The notes: generated from the letters alone by a model not told the origin. Shown: positions 33,967-48,500, counted from the first letter of the stretch. The stretch: 64,000 bases of DNA from Membranipora membranacea (GCA_914767715.1 OU612066.1:25580283-25644282); one strand, 5' to 3'. Program-made: numbers and translations.

Positions 33967-36900
33967 CTATGCATTAGCGTCAGAGTTGGATCGGGCCATT
34001 CGCTGGATTGGCAGCATCTTCATATTAGCGCCACCATTTCTAACACTACCTCTGTGCGCTGCCAATCGAGACAACCCATTGGTGGATTTGTCGTCTTTTC
34101 TCAAGCTCAAGCAATGGAAACTGCAACAGGCAGTCAGCGTTCCATTGTTAGTCAGATTGAGAATGCACACGGCGCCACCGCTGAGAAGAAATAAACACAT
34201 GCACACTCCCAGACCGATGTATAGGCCACTGTACTTTGGAAGAGTAGATGTGTACGCTAGATTAGTTGCGTCCGAGTCCGATACTGTAAAAGAAACATTG
34301 TGTTATTACAACAATAATAAAATAACGAGAACCTTGCGTTAACAGGTGTCAAACCTTATCTGCTAAAATTATACTTTCATTAATTAACTGTTTAATATTG
34401 GCAACATTTATTGTATGTGTAATTAAAAAAAGTTTGCACTAGCCTGCCGCTGCTTTCCTTACAAGAAGGTTTACATCCCAGCGTGACGTTAGAATCCATA
34501 AAAATGAAAATAGCTCAAGTCAGCCTAGAGCAGATTAGATTTATGCCTGTAATTTCCTTAACATATTTGTCTGTAATTATTTCTCTGAAACAGTTACGCT
34601 GTTTGCCATAAACCTTGATTGTTTAAAACTAGGCAGCTAGGTTTATGGTGACCAGCTCCAGATTGAATCTGGTGCCTGAACATACGCAAGAGCAACAGTA
34701 CGTGAATATCTCAATCGCCAAACTATGTAACAGGAAACACCCAAAGTCCTGCGTTCCAAACCACCATTGAGCCGACGGCAGTTAGTCAAGCTGAATCACG
34801 GAAGATAAATTACGCCTAAAAGCAACGGGTTGGGAGGGGTATATCGCCCCATCCATGCTTTACCTGAACTTTTTGCAAATATACTTACTGGAGTCGGTTG
34901 ATTTTCCTTTACGAGAAATAAGAGATGGAGATTTTGGTGCAGATATAACTGTCAGTTTGATGAATGCAATGACCTCTCCGGAATCATCACTAGTGTCTGT
35001 ATTGTTTTGACTAGATCTACTGCAGCGATACACTCCGCTATGACCATGTGTCAGCTTTTCCAACAAGAAATCATTGGATGATTTACTTTTTGCTGCAAAG
35101 CTTGTATAGGAATCACCCGATTGCTTGTGCCAAGTCACATTTGTCGAATTAGAGTCGACTGGACAGACAACTCTGAGTGGACTATCCTCTCTACCCTGGA
35201 TCTCTGTGGTAGGCACTGTAACGTTGTCTGCGTTAATTAAAAAACTGTCTGTGGTATCTTCTGGCCCACTACTTGTTTGTGAGAAGAGGTTCAAATTGAG
35301 CGAATTGGTGGTTGTTGACTTTGAGGCCGTTGTAACATGAGGTTGCTCCGGATACGACGACTCAGGGTCTGTGTCTCTGGTTTGATCACCATCTATTGAG
35401 GTGGTTTGAGCTATCACCGTACAGTAGGCTGCAATGATAAGAAAACATAACATCTAACATGCAGGTTATATGTTTTCACTCAAGATTTAAATTCATGGTG
35501 GCTGTCCTAGCGATGCTATGCATACCTCTCAACTGTCACGGTTTGTTTGGCTGCGAGTCTCCTGGTACTTTAGAAAGGCTAGCTTGAGATATACTCTCTG
35601 TGTGGCATAAAGCTTTCTGTATTCACCCAATTTAAAAGCAAGTCATGTTTTCCTTTGATACAAAGCTGGTATACTACAAACAAGAGGACCTGTTGAAATG
35701 AGACAGCTGTTATTCCTGAGAATCACTGTCCCCACCCCCTCTAATAAATAAAATATAATCTATCTACAATCTATGATTTTCCATGAAAATGACATAATGT
35801 CTCACATTATTGCTGGCCAGGTCAAGATCTACCCCTAATTATAAACTGTATGTAGAGTAAGGAGTTTGAAGGTTCCTCAATGCTCAAAGTGTAGGTATTA
35901 AAAATGCGCGAAGAGTTTTGGCTATTAAATTGGCTGAACCTTGAAAACTTTGGTGTTCGCCTATTTGTTTTCAAATGACATGGCAACTATAGTGTGCACC
36001 GTAATTTGTGTGGCCTTTGCAGTAAATATACAAGCCTTGAGTTATAGGTGAGGATACTGCTTGTACTGGGACTGTTAAGGATACTCAAGCTAATTGCTTG
36101 CAATAATCCCATGATCTAATTTCAGTTTATTACATGATGAGCTTAAGTTAATGCCACCGATTGCAAACCAATCTAGTTTACATCCATGTACTACAAGCTG
36201 CTGCCCTGTTTTATAGATATGTTTGTGAACTGTCTTAGCTAACAAGTGCATATCTCTAATATGCTTCAGGAAACCACAGACAACTGGAGTTACCCATGTA
36301 ATACAATATGACAACGAATAATCTTATATAACATATAGCATAGGCTAAGACCACATAATTTGAACCAATTTACTATGACTAAAGGGTCACTAAGTTGAAT
36401 GAGGCCCTGTTTATGGCAAAACAGAGGGTGGGCTGCCCCTAGAGAGGGACGCAAGTTGCCCGGAGTCCTCGTACTGAGAGTGTGATACATCCTAGAAAAC
36501 TAGAATGCATCCTAGAGGTGAGGCCATGGTGGACCTCCTAATCGTAAGTGTGCAGCAAGCTGCCAGGAACTGAAACAGGCACTAATCAGCCATTGGCAGT
36601 GACACTTTGATCTTAGCCAATGGGCCGAGAAGCGATCTAAGTTGAATGAGGCAATCACACACTCAAGGACAAAAACTAAGCAGGATTTAGCTCTCCACTG
36701 ATCTGGTCGATAAACCGCAACCCAAAATTAGGATAAATACCTCTATCTCTGGAGAGTCTACGCTATGTAATTGGATTTCCTGATTTTATTAGCAACTATC
36801 ATTCAATTTGTCATCTCTTAAATATGACGAGTGTAGATGCAGCATGAGAATTGGCAATTTGTTGTTCATCTGAAAATACTATTTGTTATCGGAAATATAG

Positions 36901-37194
36901 TCTTTGGGGACGTCATGAGAATTATTAATTTATTAAAAAGTTGAAACAAACAAAGCTATATATTTGTCTGCAGTTTTGCTGACCAATTTTATTTTATCCT
37001 CAGAGAGTTAAAATAATGAACTGATAAAATGTGGGAGGACTGGGAAAAACATGTGATAAAAATGGACATTGGGAAGCTGGAAAATTCAGACTTGGAGTGC
37101 ATAAACGTATCATGGCACTTAGATAGGGGACTGCACGCACATACTTACATTGTGAGAGAAATCCCAGCCATAGAACAATCTGAGAGACTATCAT
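33967..37194 (-). CDS. Ig-domain single-pass membrane protein
   Basis: The preferred model has three minus-strand exons: 37194-37149, 35428-34889 and 34283-33967 (stop TAG), giving 300 residues. Exon 1 encodes a signal peptide (MIVSQIVLWLGFLSQ) with donor GTAAGT. Exon 2 encodes a Ser/Thr-rich stalk, then one Ig domain: RVVCPVD for the B-strand cysteine, VTWHKQ for the core tryptophan, and HSGVYRC for the F-strand cysteine, with several N-x-S/T sites. Exon 3 encodes a membrane helix (GLYIGLGVCMCLFLLSGGAV) and a cytoplasmic tail of about 65 residues with Cys near the membrane and a basic, Ser/Asn-rich end. An alternative start is the ATG at 35453, which reads straight into exon 2 with its own short leader MLCFLIIAAYC; it overlaps the acceptor, so only one can be used per transcript. 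Role unknown; adhesion or receptor function is inference. It is divergently oriented to alanyl-tRNA synthetase, 2.3 kb apart. Confidence 0.75.
36406..36636 (-). mobile_element. Retroposed element headed by the 5' end of U2 snRNA (SINEU-like)
   Basis: On the minus strand the element begins exactly with ATCGCTTCTCGGCC, then TTGGCTAAGATCAAAGTGT, which is the first 35 or so bases of metazoan U2 snRNA with small changes. The branch-site pairing sequence GTAGTA and the rest of U2 are absent; about 195 bases of unrelated sequence follow, with a weak echo of the U2 3' stem (GGCAGCTTGCTGC). Perfect 16-bp direct repeats CTAAGTTGAATGAGGC flank it (36390-36405 and 36637-36652). The precise 5' end and the target duplication show insertion by LINE-type retroposition. 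It lies in intron 1 of the Ig gene. SINEs derived from U1 and U2 are known (SINEU of crocodilians), but they are rare. Confidence 0.85.
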
Positions 37195-39523
37195 GCTGGC
37201 TCGCTAAGTTTTCTTAGCCACATGTGTAGCAGTAATATCTCCACCCAGCCAGCAGTAAATATGTCTGTAAGTTGGAATCTAGCAGACGATATCTTCCACT
37301 GCGCTTTTATTCACGGACTCCCGTTGATATGACTGGGCAAAACACAGGAGATGTTTTATGTCGATGGTCTGCTAGCAAAGAATTGTTTATAGCTTGCCCA
37401 GGTCCTTCGCTTGCCATAAAAGTCTCGTCTAATGCTAGTAGGTGTATAATACCTGTTTAATAGATCCTCGTCGGTTGTAACAGTAGCAAATATCAAGTTT
37501 ATCGCTGTGAGATACAAGATAGGCAATTGTTTAATAATCGCCAGATGGCATTTTCAGCTTTTATTCCCGTTAATCCTGGTGATTCACTTAGAAGTGCGCT
37601 GGATGCCGTGAGATGACTAAAGATCAGTGAGTTTTGTCGCTGATAACGCTGTCGAGAGCTGATGATGTCGGATCAGAGTAGAGTATTCATCTCTCTACCA
37701 TTACTGTATGGAGTGTGAGGGGGGTATTTCAGGCCTAAGGCAGCCAATGAGAGAACTGATTAGCCTAATTAGTGAATATTATTAGAGAAGTAATCACAAT
37801 ATTATTATCATCCTGGAAGTGGCATGACGTTGCTACTTGCTTGGGGCAACATAATTTTGCAACAAGCATACAAAGATGCACGAGTATTCAAATTTAATGA
37901 AGTTGCCAGACTATTGGCATTACTTTATTGGCACAACATAAAAACAATAAAAAACCTTTAGCGTTAGATGAAGCCAAAGAGAGATACATCCTTATAGATA
38001 CGTGTATTCATATCATGACTTACTACTAAATCATTCTTCCCTTCCACATTTATGTAAGCAAACAGTTAACGAAGATAACAGACAAACATATATAAAGACA
38101 CAGCATATGCACATGCATAATTTAGAAAGATGGTCTAAAGATTTATTTTCTAGCTCCAGCTTTATAAAACACTGGTATACCAACGGAGCACAAACAATCA
38201 TTGGGTGTGATGAATCTTGTACATGATTTAATCTGTTCAATTCACGTTTATGGATAAGGTCTACTGTAATTATTGAATTTAATGCCTGCCATGGAGAGAT
38301 TAGATAGATTGATTTGAGAAGGGGTGAGAGGTTTAGTTGAGGTAAAAAGTGACCAAAATCAATTGAGACATAGAAGATTCGTGATTACTACAGTCTTTAT
38401 ATGTTTCCAGTTACCATACCAGCGGCTCCAGCCAACATGTTTCCAAGGTATGCCACAGAATGCACTCTTTGGTCCTTTATCCTTCGGACACAGCAATCAG
38501 TTTAGGACACATTTCCAAAAACCCCTGGTCACAGCATTACAAAAATAAGAGTTGTTTTCTCTCAGATTGATATTAATGTAAGAAATCTAAATGGAAAACC
38601 TGTTCTTCGCATACAGCCTGATTGGTCAAATACCTTTCACCATTGAAAGCTGATTGGTAGGATTTTCTTGTTATGATCCAGCCACTTCCGGTTTCAGAGC
38701 ATGCTGATGAAATTTTCTCATTCATTGTGCTATTTATTTTTTTGAGGCATCTTATCAGCAGTTTCCTGTGTCCACTTGCCAAATATTACCACAAGTTTCA
38801 TCACTCTGAAATTTCAGTATAATAGGTAAGCATGCTGATTGAGCAAGCATCCAGCATTGAGAGCAGAGTCAGTCTCTCACTCACTCTCAGCCCAGAAGAA
38901 AGAAAAGTGTGTGTGTCTCTCTCTCTCTGTCTGTCCTCTGTCTGCTCTATCAGCAAATGGTTACTTGACAACATGATCAAGTTAATCTAGTGCTTAGTTG
39001 GGTCAAGGCGTTAAAGCTCCTTGGTGAAGTGTCAGAAGAAATCAGTGATTGAAATTGTTACTACAGCAGAAGACATGGGAATGAGGAAGGATCTTTGTTA
39101 CTAAACTAAGTTTTGTTTAGTAACAAACTGCTACTCAATTCAATGGATCTTTGTTACTAAACTGACTAAGTAGTAAATTAGCTAGTACTAGCTAGTTTAC
39201 TACTCTACTGCTACTCAATCAATGGATAACCACTAGACCTTAAGCTGTTTTTAATAGTAGATGCTTTATAATGTTGGCTTTTGTGAATCTCAAACTGCTT
39301 GTTTATTTGTTGTTTATTATGTGTACCGTTATTTGGCAGTGATGAGTTGATGCTCGGCTCTGAAGAAGGCGACCTTATTTAACTGGTCACAACAAGCGAT
39401 TGTTCAGTCCTCACCCTTCATGAGAGTTGTAAAGACAACATTCCTCCCTGGATATGATAATCATCCGAGCTACCTAACCTAATGTGTATTTATTTCTTTT
39501 GTCCTCAGGTTTGAACACGCAGA
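37195..39523. other. Divergent intergenic region between the Ig gene and alanyl-tRNA synthetase
   Basis: No gene supported. It should contain both promoters and a 5' UTR exon of the synthetase, because a splice acceptor (TTTTGTCCTCAG, ending 39508) lies 15 bases before the synthetase ATG. A minus-strand TATAAA at 37391-37386 is about 190 bases upstream of the Ig signal-peptide ATG and could be its TATA box. A CT-rich microsatellite lies at about 38914-38932, and strong palindromes at 39094-39204. Confidence 0.45.
39094..39204. repeat. Palindrome cluster upstream of alanyl-tRNA synthetase
   Basis: A perfect 13-bp inverted repeat TTTGTTACTAAAC / GTTTAGTAACAAA lies at 39094-39127 with an 8-base loop. 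A 36-bp near-perfect palindrome (one mismatched pair) lies at 39169-39204, centred on CTAGTACTAG. The words GGATCTTTGTTACTAAACT and CTACTCAAT also occur twice each. No known factor site is recognised. Confidence 0.7.
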
Positions 39524-42500
39524 ATGTCTGAGACAGTGAAATGGAGTAGTAATGCTGTACGCCAGCAGTTTGTAGACTATTTCGGTACCAAAGAGCATAT
39601 CTATGTTCACTCCTCAAGCACCATACCTCATGATGACCCCACATTGCTCTTCGCTAACGCTGGAATGAACCAGGTGAGTTGCTCCAAATCAAAACTAGAT
39701 TTTATAAAATGTTCATCACATCTATCAAGTTCCAGTTTATGGGTTGAACAAATTTTTTAGAATCTGGATCAAAGCCTGAGCGCTTACCGAGTTAGCACTT
39801 ATCCACTATCTAGGACACAACAGAGTAAACGTCGTAAAATTTCCATGCCATCAGTCTCAGTTAAATAGTTCAGGTGTAATATTGCTTAGCATCCTTTCAA
39901 TACATTATAAGGCAATGGCTTTATTTTTCAAGACATGCTCAAGGCCTAAGCGTTTCTGTTTTCTTGTGATTGAGAAACCCATCAAATCATTGGACTGTAC
40001 ATGAGAATCAGTTACCTCAGCCCCCATCCTTAGCTATCATTTCCGAGTTACTGATTTTCTGCATGTAAAAGTATGCCAGTAGTCATCCAATATGCTATAT
40101 CTTTGGTTTTCCAGTTCAAGCCAGCGTTTCTGGGTATAGCTGATCCTAATTCAGATATGGCTAAGTGGAAGCGAGTGTGTAACTCACAGAAATGTATCAG
40201 AGCTGGAGGAAAACACAACGATCTCGACGATGTCGGTAAAGACGTCTACCATCATACATTCTTTGAGATGTTGGGAAACTGGTCCTTCGGAGATTACTTT
40301 AAAGTAAGTGCAATGCATTTGGTCTGTTGATTGAACCACCTTCTTTGCTTTAGAGGTCTTGCAACTACTGAAAATGTTCACAGTTTGTGGTCATCATATT
40401 TTACCTACTAAGTCTAGCAGGGTTCACGTTTCTTTTCTGATCACCTCTTTACAGTCTTTTTTATTGTAGTCGGCTTGCACTTCAGACCGTTCTCAAACGA
40501 AGAAGCATGTACGGACATTATTGTATAATAGTGTCATATATGATCCATTTGCTACCATTTATATTGCAGAAAGAAGTGATAAGCTGGGCCTGGGACTTGC
40601 TCACTAACGTATATGGACTAGAGAAGGACAGAATGTATGTCACATATTTTGGTGGTGATGAGAAGCAAGGATTGGAGCCTGATCTGGAGGCCAAGCAGAT
40701 GTGGGCTGACCTGGGGTGCGTTAATATTCTAACTCAATCCCCATACAAGAACTGAAGCTTTAGAATTAAGTCTAATCAGGTGTTATAATTATTTCAAGTA
40801 AAAGATCACTCTGCCACTCACTAGCGGAGGAAGGGGGAGCTTAGCCTAAGGCTAGGGGGGAGCTGATATTATGACTGTAGAGAACTGAGTTCTGTGATTG
40901 TCTGTGGATACTTTTTCTTATGGCCAAATTCTGTTGTACTTGGTAGTTATGACATGTAATTCATTATCACCATAGCAACCAGTTGAGATTTTGTGTACGT
41001 TGGCAAATCCGATTACTATCATTAATACACAGTGTAAAGTCTTATATATTCAATTGACTTCCACCTTCTGACTTGACTGTAAGATGTGCAGATTATGAAT
41101 CATCAGGATACATGTACCCTAAAGGACATTAGCTAGAGTTTATTTTAGCTAGTAAAGCCGACTCCCACCAGCTAAATTAGAAAATTGTGCAACGTAATGA
41201 GGTTGAGAAAATGTCAGCTAACCATAAGTTTCTCCATTTCAAGCCTGGCAAAATAGAAAACCTTTTCTTCTGAGAATAGTTTTCTTACGTTGATTTGATT
41301 GTTCCCAATCAGATTTAAGCATTCTGGAGGCCATGACTAGGTATACTGCTATCATTGGAAGTTTCATCCACTATTGATTTGATGGTTTGTGTAATATATT
41401 TGTAGAGTTGAGATGGACAGAATCCTGCCAGGAAATGCCAAAGATAACTTTTGGGAGATGGGCGAGATCGGACCATGTGGCCCGTGTTCTGAGATCCATT
41501 ATGATCGGGTTGGGGGACGTAACGCAGCTCACCTCGTCAATATGGACGTACCAGAAGTGTTGGAAATCTGGAACTTAGTGTTCATGCAATACAACAGGTA
41601 AGAACATCGGAGTGGTCAACTCAGTCACAATTCCTGATGAAACTTCGGCCAAGAAAATTCCTCCATGCTCCAATTGCCTTAAATTGAAACGAAATCACAT
41701 ACCCATTAGTTCCATTGAACTTTAAATTTCGCTCTTGTATTAGTAAAAAAACTTATGCTATGTTTCAATTCCGCTTAACACTATATTTTGGATTGCTCAA
41801 TGATGGCATATAATAATGAATTTCAAAAGTTTCCAATGTTATATTCAGAGAAGGCAGCGATTCTGGGCCAGGTTGTTAAACTCAATAACTTGATTATTCC
41901 TTTGTTGTATATTGCAGACATGCATTCACTATAGAATATCAATTTTATCTCCTCATATTCTGTTGCCTATAGGAAATATTCTATATGTAAATTTCAGAAT
42001 TCTGTGATGAATTTGACAATGGAATGGCATATTGCAGATTTCCCACCCTATTTATAGATAGTTGTCAATGGCTCATATATTAATTTATGTATATATGGAA
42101 CCCTGCAGGAGATGGGTTGAATATAGATATTAAATCTAATGACTTGGCTGAAAATCATCAAATTCAGGGTGATAAGTATTATCACATTTTATTTTACCAA
42201 AATCCATTTATCTGTATTTTGTTTCACCTACACTTCTATAACCATGAACATTACTTTTTTATAGAGAGGTCGGAGGCACTTTGAAACCCTTGCCTAATAA
42301 GAATATCGATTGTGGACTGGGACTAGAAAGAGTCGCTTCCATTCTGCAGGATAAGATGTCAAACTATGATACTGATGCATTTACACCTATATTTGATGCT
42401 ATCCAAAAGGTAATTTTTCATGAGTGATGCAAACCATGGAAATCTCAACCAAAACAAAAATAAAATCCTCTAATTTTAGGTGGGCAAACCCACCCACCCA

Positions 42501-45500
42501 CCGCTAATTTGTTTGTGGCGTTTTTTAAGCACTTTTCCCCATTAGGGGATTTGTTTCCATACTTAATCTTAAACAAAACATGTAAGATTAAATTTGAATG
42601 TTAGCAGTAGGTAGTAAATGTCTATATCATAAACATATTTATTTGTTTATGGTCGATATATATAATATAATATATATATATATATGAGTCTGATATTACT
42701 TACGGTGGCCACTGTAACTAAATCCTATGTATATCTTCCCTTGATAGGCTACTGGAGTGAGAGCATACACAGGTAATGTAGGAGAGGACGACTCTGATGG
42801 TGTAGATATGGCTTATAGAGTGTTAGCTGATCATAGCAGAACTCTTACTATGGCTCTCTCTGATGGAGGCCGACCTGATAACCAGGGTAGAGGGTATGTA
42901 GTAATGAATATTCAACACACATTCATCATCAAAAGTGAACAGTTGCTGCTATCTTTCGGATACCACCTTGTTTCATTTACGATTAAGGTAATGTCAAAGA
43001 GCGATCCGAAAATCAACATATCATATACTGTTGGAAAGCTGCCGAGCTACTGGAAATGAATATCTGATCAAAAACTTGATTCGGTGACGCTGTGTCATTT
43101 TGGGGAGGAAATGTGGCAGAAAACGCTGTTTTTTTCAATGCAGATGGAGGAATCAAATTAATTGCAAGAAATTTCAAAACAGGTGGAATGTATACTTAGA
43201 GATTGTGTTCATCGTAAAATTTGATTTTCTTTGATATATGACTAGTCTAAATTAATTCTTTACGTCACGCCATACAATGTGAAGCCGTAAAAATATGTGA
43301 AACTTCAATCATTATTTCAGAACAGATCATAGGCTCGAAACAAAAATTTATTATGATTTTCTCTTAGAGTGCACTTCAAATGTCATACACATTGACATTC
43401 AACAACTTAGCTTGCATATTGCGATGACAGTGGACTCTCGAATACAGCTAATATTTTTAGCCACTTTTGCAAAACGCCAAACATGCTGTTCAAATGACCA
43501 TTACTGTGGCCAAAAAAAGTTCTTTTGAAAGTTCTCACATACGAAATCGCTTTCATTGACCATGGTGCACACAGGAAATGCCAACAGAATTTTTCACTGC
43601 ATCTTCATTTTTTTTGAATTTAACGCAAAAGAATGCCCAAAAACACCTCAAAAGTCCCAAAAATTAGCTGTTTTAAAATTAAAAATTAAAATTAATTGCA
43701 AATTTCCAAGGGAAACGGTTAGAAACATATTTCATGGGGTGGATAAACTCTGTCTTGACAAGTTGCAATGTAGGGTGGATATTGTTTTACTTTTAACATC
43801 TTTTGTCATATAGTGTCTGTATGTTGATACTGATAACAAATTACTGTACTGACAATTATTATTTAATGCTCTATGTTGATGTTGTTGTGGTCTAAAAACC
43901 AATGGAAAGGAAAGATAATATTGACGAAAAATGTTGATTATATATTAATTGCATTGCAAAACATATTTTAACACTCTGTTTATTAAGATATGTATTGAGA
44001 AGAATCCTCAGAAGAGGAGTACGCTACGCCAACGAGAAGCTAAACGCTAAACCCGGAGTGTTCGCTTCACTTGTGGATGTCGTCGTCACTTTACTGGTAA
44101 GGCTTTCATTCGATGATTTTGTTGTAGGTATCGTATTGAGCGTGTTTCAGTTATTAATCTCGAGTCATTTTTCTGAGATTTGCACAAGAATGACATTGCA
44201 TCATTATCTGGAGATAGGAATAGTTGCTGATGCAATGCATATCACAACAATGGGACGACCTGATTTTGCATTCAACCATGTTGGCTTCAATATCAGAATA
44301 ATTGTTACTAGATGGAATTAAGTCAATTTACTTTGTGCTAATCAACCTAGAAATAATGCTGATATAACTCATATCCACCCGCAAAACTTATGATTGCAGT
44401 TTCAGCCACATAGAACCTCTCATATAAGTTGTCAAAGCTATCGGCAAAACTTACTTTCCTAGTTCCTAGTATTTCCGAAGCATTCCGTATATTGTTAACG
44501 GTGTCCATTTCGAGAATCATTGCTCATGCGACAAGTGAATGGGACCAACAGCTATGAAATGTTGTTATTTTTCATTGACTAGACACTTAAAAACATTTCA
44601 TTTTTTTATTTATAGGGAGATGCATTCCCAGAAATCAAGAAGGACCCTGAGCTAGTCAAGGATATTATAAATGAGGAAGAGGTTCAGTTCCTGAAGACAT
44701 TGAGTCGAGGTAGAAGACTGCTAGAGAGACAGATCGGTAAAATGTCCGCTGATAACAAAGTCGTTCCTGGTGAGTTTTGCGGATATGTTTGTAACGAGAT
44801 AGACTTAGAAGGGGTGGACACAAAAGTACCTTCAAACGTGCAAAGTAGCCATATTGCATAGGCCTATTTTTGTATATTCAAAGATGGGCTGTTCAAAACT
44901 TTATTGGCATCATTTTTATTCCGAAAGTAAATCGGTCCATAAATGTGACAAGAAACAGTTACAAACTGCAATAAGTCCATCAATTATTGTCCCAAGCATG
45001 TTTACTGAGCAGAATGACAACAAAAACTGCAGAATCTCTGTCAACATAATTCTTACTTCTAATATTTTCACAGGTGACATTGCATGGAGACTGTATGATA
45101 CATACGGATTCCCGTTAGATCTCACTATACTTATGTGTGAAGAGAAGTCATTAACTGTTGATACTGAAGGTTATGAGAAATGTAAAACTCAAGCACAGGT
45201 AAGGATGTCTTGTAATGCGAGGATTTGAAAGACATGCAACAATAAAAAGTTGTCCATCACAATAAATACAAACTTAGAAGAATATGTGTATGTGTATAGT
45301 TATCAATTATGGGAATGGAGTGGCTTTTCCAGTATTCACACTATTCCAGTTAGATAATTAATTACCCTAGACATGATAATGATAAATTACATAGTTCAAG
45401 TCAAAGGTGGCGAATTATGGCTCGATAGCATCTTCTTATAGAGAATTGTCCACTCATTGACATAGGACCTCAAAGAGGGGATAACTCTGAATTCACAATT

Positions 45501-48500
45501 ATAATAATTATTTCTCCAGTTCTATTGCAAGTTGTGCAGCAAGAGAGTATTTATATATTTGTATTACAGTTGATGTCTCAGAAGTCCGGCGGTGCTGTGG
45601 AGGATCTCATTATGTTAGATGTACACTCTATAGCTGAACTACAAGATAAGAAAGTACCTACTACTGATGATAGCTTTAAATATAAATATACATCTAATAG
45701 TGAAGGAGAATATGGTTAGTAAAACATATAGTAACATCTCAACACAGGGATCGGTGTAGATAGTGAATTTTGGACTTGGTATATTTCCTCTCTGGTTTGT
45801 CATTTGTTCTCCTCTCTGTTGACAATGCTATACACACAGAATTTCTTTATTATCCGATTATTCCATTCCTTGGTTGATTAGTAAGATGAAATGTAATTTG
45901 ATTTCTATATACTCATAACATGACGATCATTATAGGAACCTTTTTTATCAAACAGAAGGTATACATGATGCATAATTATCATGTGTTTCCCTTTGCAGTG
46001 TTTGAGACATGCGAGTCTTCAGTGCTCGCTCTGAGATGTAACAAGCAGTTTGTAGATAAAGTAGAGAGTGGACAGGAATGTGGTATATTACTGGATTGTA
46101 CCTGCTTCTACGCAGAACAGGGAGGTCAAACTTACGATGAAGGATTTATTACCAAAGGTAAGTCTTATTATCAGAGGCTGAATGTAAGATAGAAAACTTA
46201 TTCAGGCCATAGAAGTATATGATATTATATCCCAGATGTTATTACTTTCTTAGTAGTAAGCCATATCCTTACAGTTGTTGCCGCCATTTGACTTGAACCC
46301 TAGAGCGGTTTACATACAGTGTGGGAAAGGTACTTGCAACTCTTCATCATATTGTTTGTAACTTACCACATATCTCTGTACCGTGTTTAATACTTCTTAA
46401 ATTCTGGCTTTAGCGCATGGGCTTTGCTTCATGTTTCATGAGATAAGTTTGAATCACCAATCTATCAGTGTAAGCTGGATAGGGGTGCCATTAATAACTT
46501 GAATACTTACTGTGCGCGCTATGCAGACAAAATCTCCTTCCTGCTCTCATGAATAGTATGCTGATATTGTTGCTACAGTTGATGACACGGAAGGTACAGA
46601 GTTTTGTGTTAAGAACGTACAGGTGAGAGGAGGATACATACTACACATAGGAGCTGTGGAGGGAACTCTCAGTGTGGGAGATAGGGTCAAGTGTCAGGTC
46701 GATCATGTGAGTAAGAATTAAAAACCACCAGATATTGGTTTTCTTTTGCCTGATCCGGATAGCAACCCTCCGCTCTTTGCATATGCATTTTGGCTCCTTC
46801 CCTTGTGTTTCTTTGACATGACACCACTATCCAGGAATAAATATCCTATCTTGGAACTTGTGTAACAGCTAACAGGACTGAAAACTACAGTGCTTACACA
46901 CTATCTTCTCAACAAAAGGGAAAACTCTAGAGCAAGTAGCATAATGTTTGAATTCTAAAACATTTCATTAAAATTTGAAATATTTTTAGTCATGCACATC
47001 AGCATTAACTTGATATTTCAGAAACACTGGTTTCATAAATTTTTATTACACACCAAATTAGTCTTCCAGAGTGGATGTCAGGATATTTTACCCACAATGC
47101 CTGCTGTCTGTTCCTGAACTTCCTCTTTGTATAATTTCAGGTACGCAGGAGACCAATTATGAGTAATCACACCGGTACTCATGTCCTTAACTTTGCTCTG
47201 AGGAAGGTACTGGGTAAGCTAATAGTTTGAAATGTATCGCTTACCATTATACAGCCAGACCCATGGCTAGTTATTAGGAACGTAGATTTGAATGGGCTAT
47301 GAGACTGTGTAGTTGACCATAATGTGCACATAACTTCCAAACAAAATTATTCAACATAAGTTTTCTGATGCTACTTTCCCTAGTTGAACTAGAGCAGCTA
47401 TTGTAAATATTTTGGTCTAAATTGTACATTTAAGTAAGAGATTGTATTTGTGTATTGCACATCTTTAACATGCTACTGCCAATCTCTAACTCTTTGTGCC
47501 AGCTGGGCTTCCCCTTCAGTGTTTCTCAGAGTCCAGTGACATACTGATGATATTAAGTAATCTCACCAAGGAGTTAGTTAACTCCTTGGTCTCCCTGTAA
47601 ACTTTCTGTGGGATCGAGACACTGATTGATCATCATCAATGATATTTTATATTTGCAGGAGAAGCTGATCAGAAGGGATCGCTGGTAGCCTCAGATAAAT
47701 TGAGATTTGACTTCACCAGTAAGGGGGCCATGTCCACCACCCAGGTTAAGCAGTGTGAGGATATCTGTAATGAGTTGATTAACAGAGCTGCACCAGTATA
47801 CCCACAAGAGGCTCCACTTGCTGAAGCTAAGGCTATCCAGGGTCTCAGAGCTGTGTTTGATGAGGTAAAGTCAACTCTGTCTGTTAACTGGATTTGGTTC
47901 CTAACTTTGTGGAAGCTCAGAATAGCATTTTATGATTGAAATAAAATGTCGACTTGTTTTGCTTCTCTTTGCCCATCATTATTGAATAAATGAATGGAAA
48001 TGCTTAAATATTTATCAAGTTTGTTGCTAGCCTGATAAGAAAGTTATCTAGACCTATAGAAGATTCAATTGACGTCTGAGTATAATCTGTGATTGTGGCA
48101 GCTGCGGCTGAAATAAAGTTGCACTCCGAAGGATCAACCTATTATTGGTAGATAGATTTTTATTAAAATATTTTTATGGTTTTCTTGCAGACTTATCCGG
48201 ACCCAGTACGAGTTTTATCGGTCGGTGTCCCAGTCACTGACCTTCTGTCTGACCCAACTAGCCCGGCTGCATCTAACACATCAGTTGAGTTCTGTGGTGG
48301 TACCCACGTCCAGAACAGTAAGCACATCGGATCTGTCGTGATTGTGTCGGAGGAGGCAATCGCTAAGGGTATCAGGAGAATTATCGCTGTCACAGGCTAC
48401 GAGGCTGAGAAGGTAAATAGAATAGAACGGGTACATGGTGATTATAAGGGTGACATCAATCATGTTGTCTTTCTTTTATTGTTCAGAGAATATCATATCC

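Noticed and set aside
36500-36636. Functional U2 snRNA gene
   Set aside because: Only about the first 35 bases match. The branch-site pairing region and the rest of U2 are missing, and target duplications show a retroposed copy.
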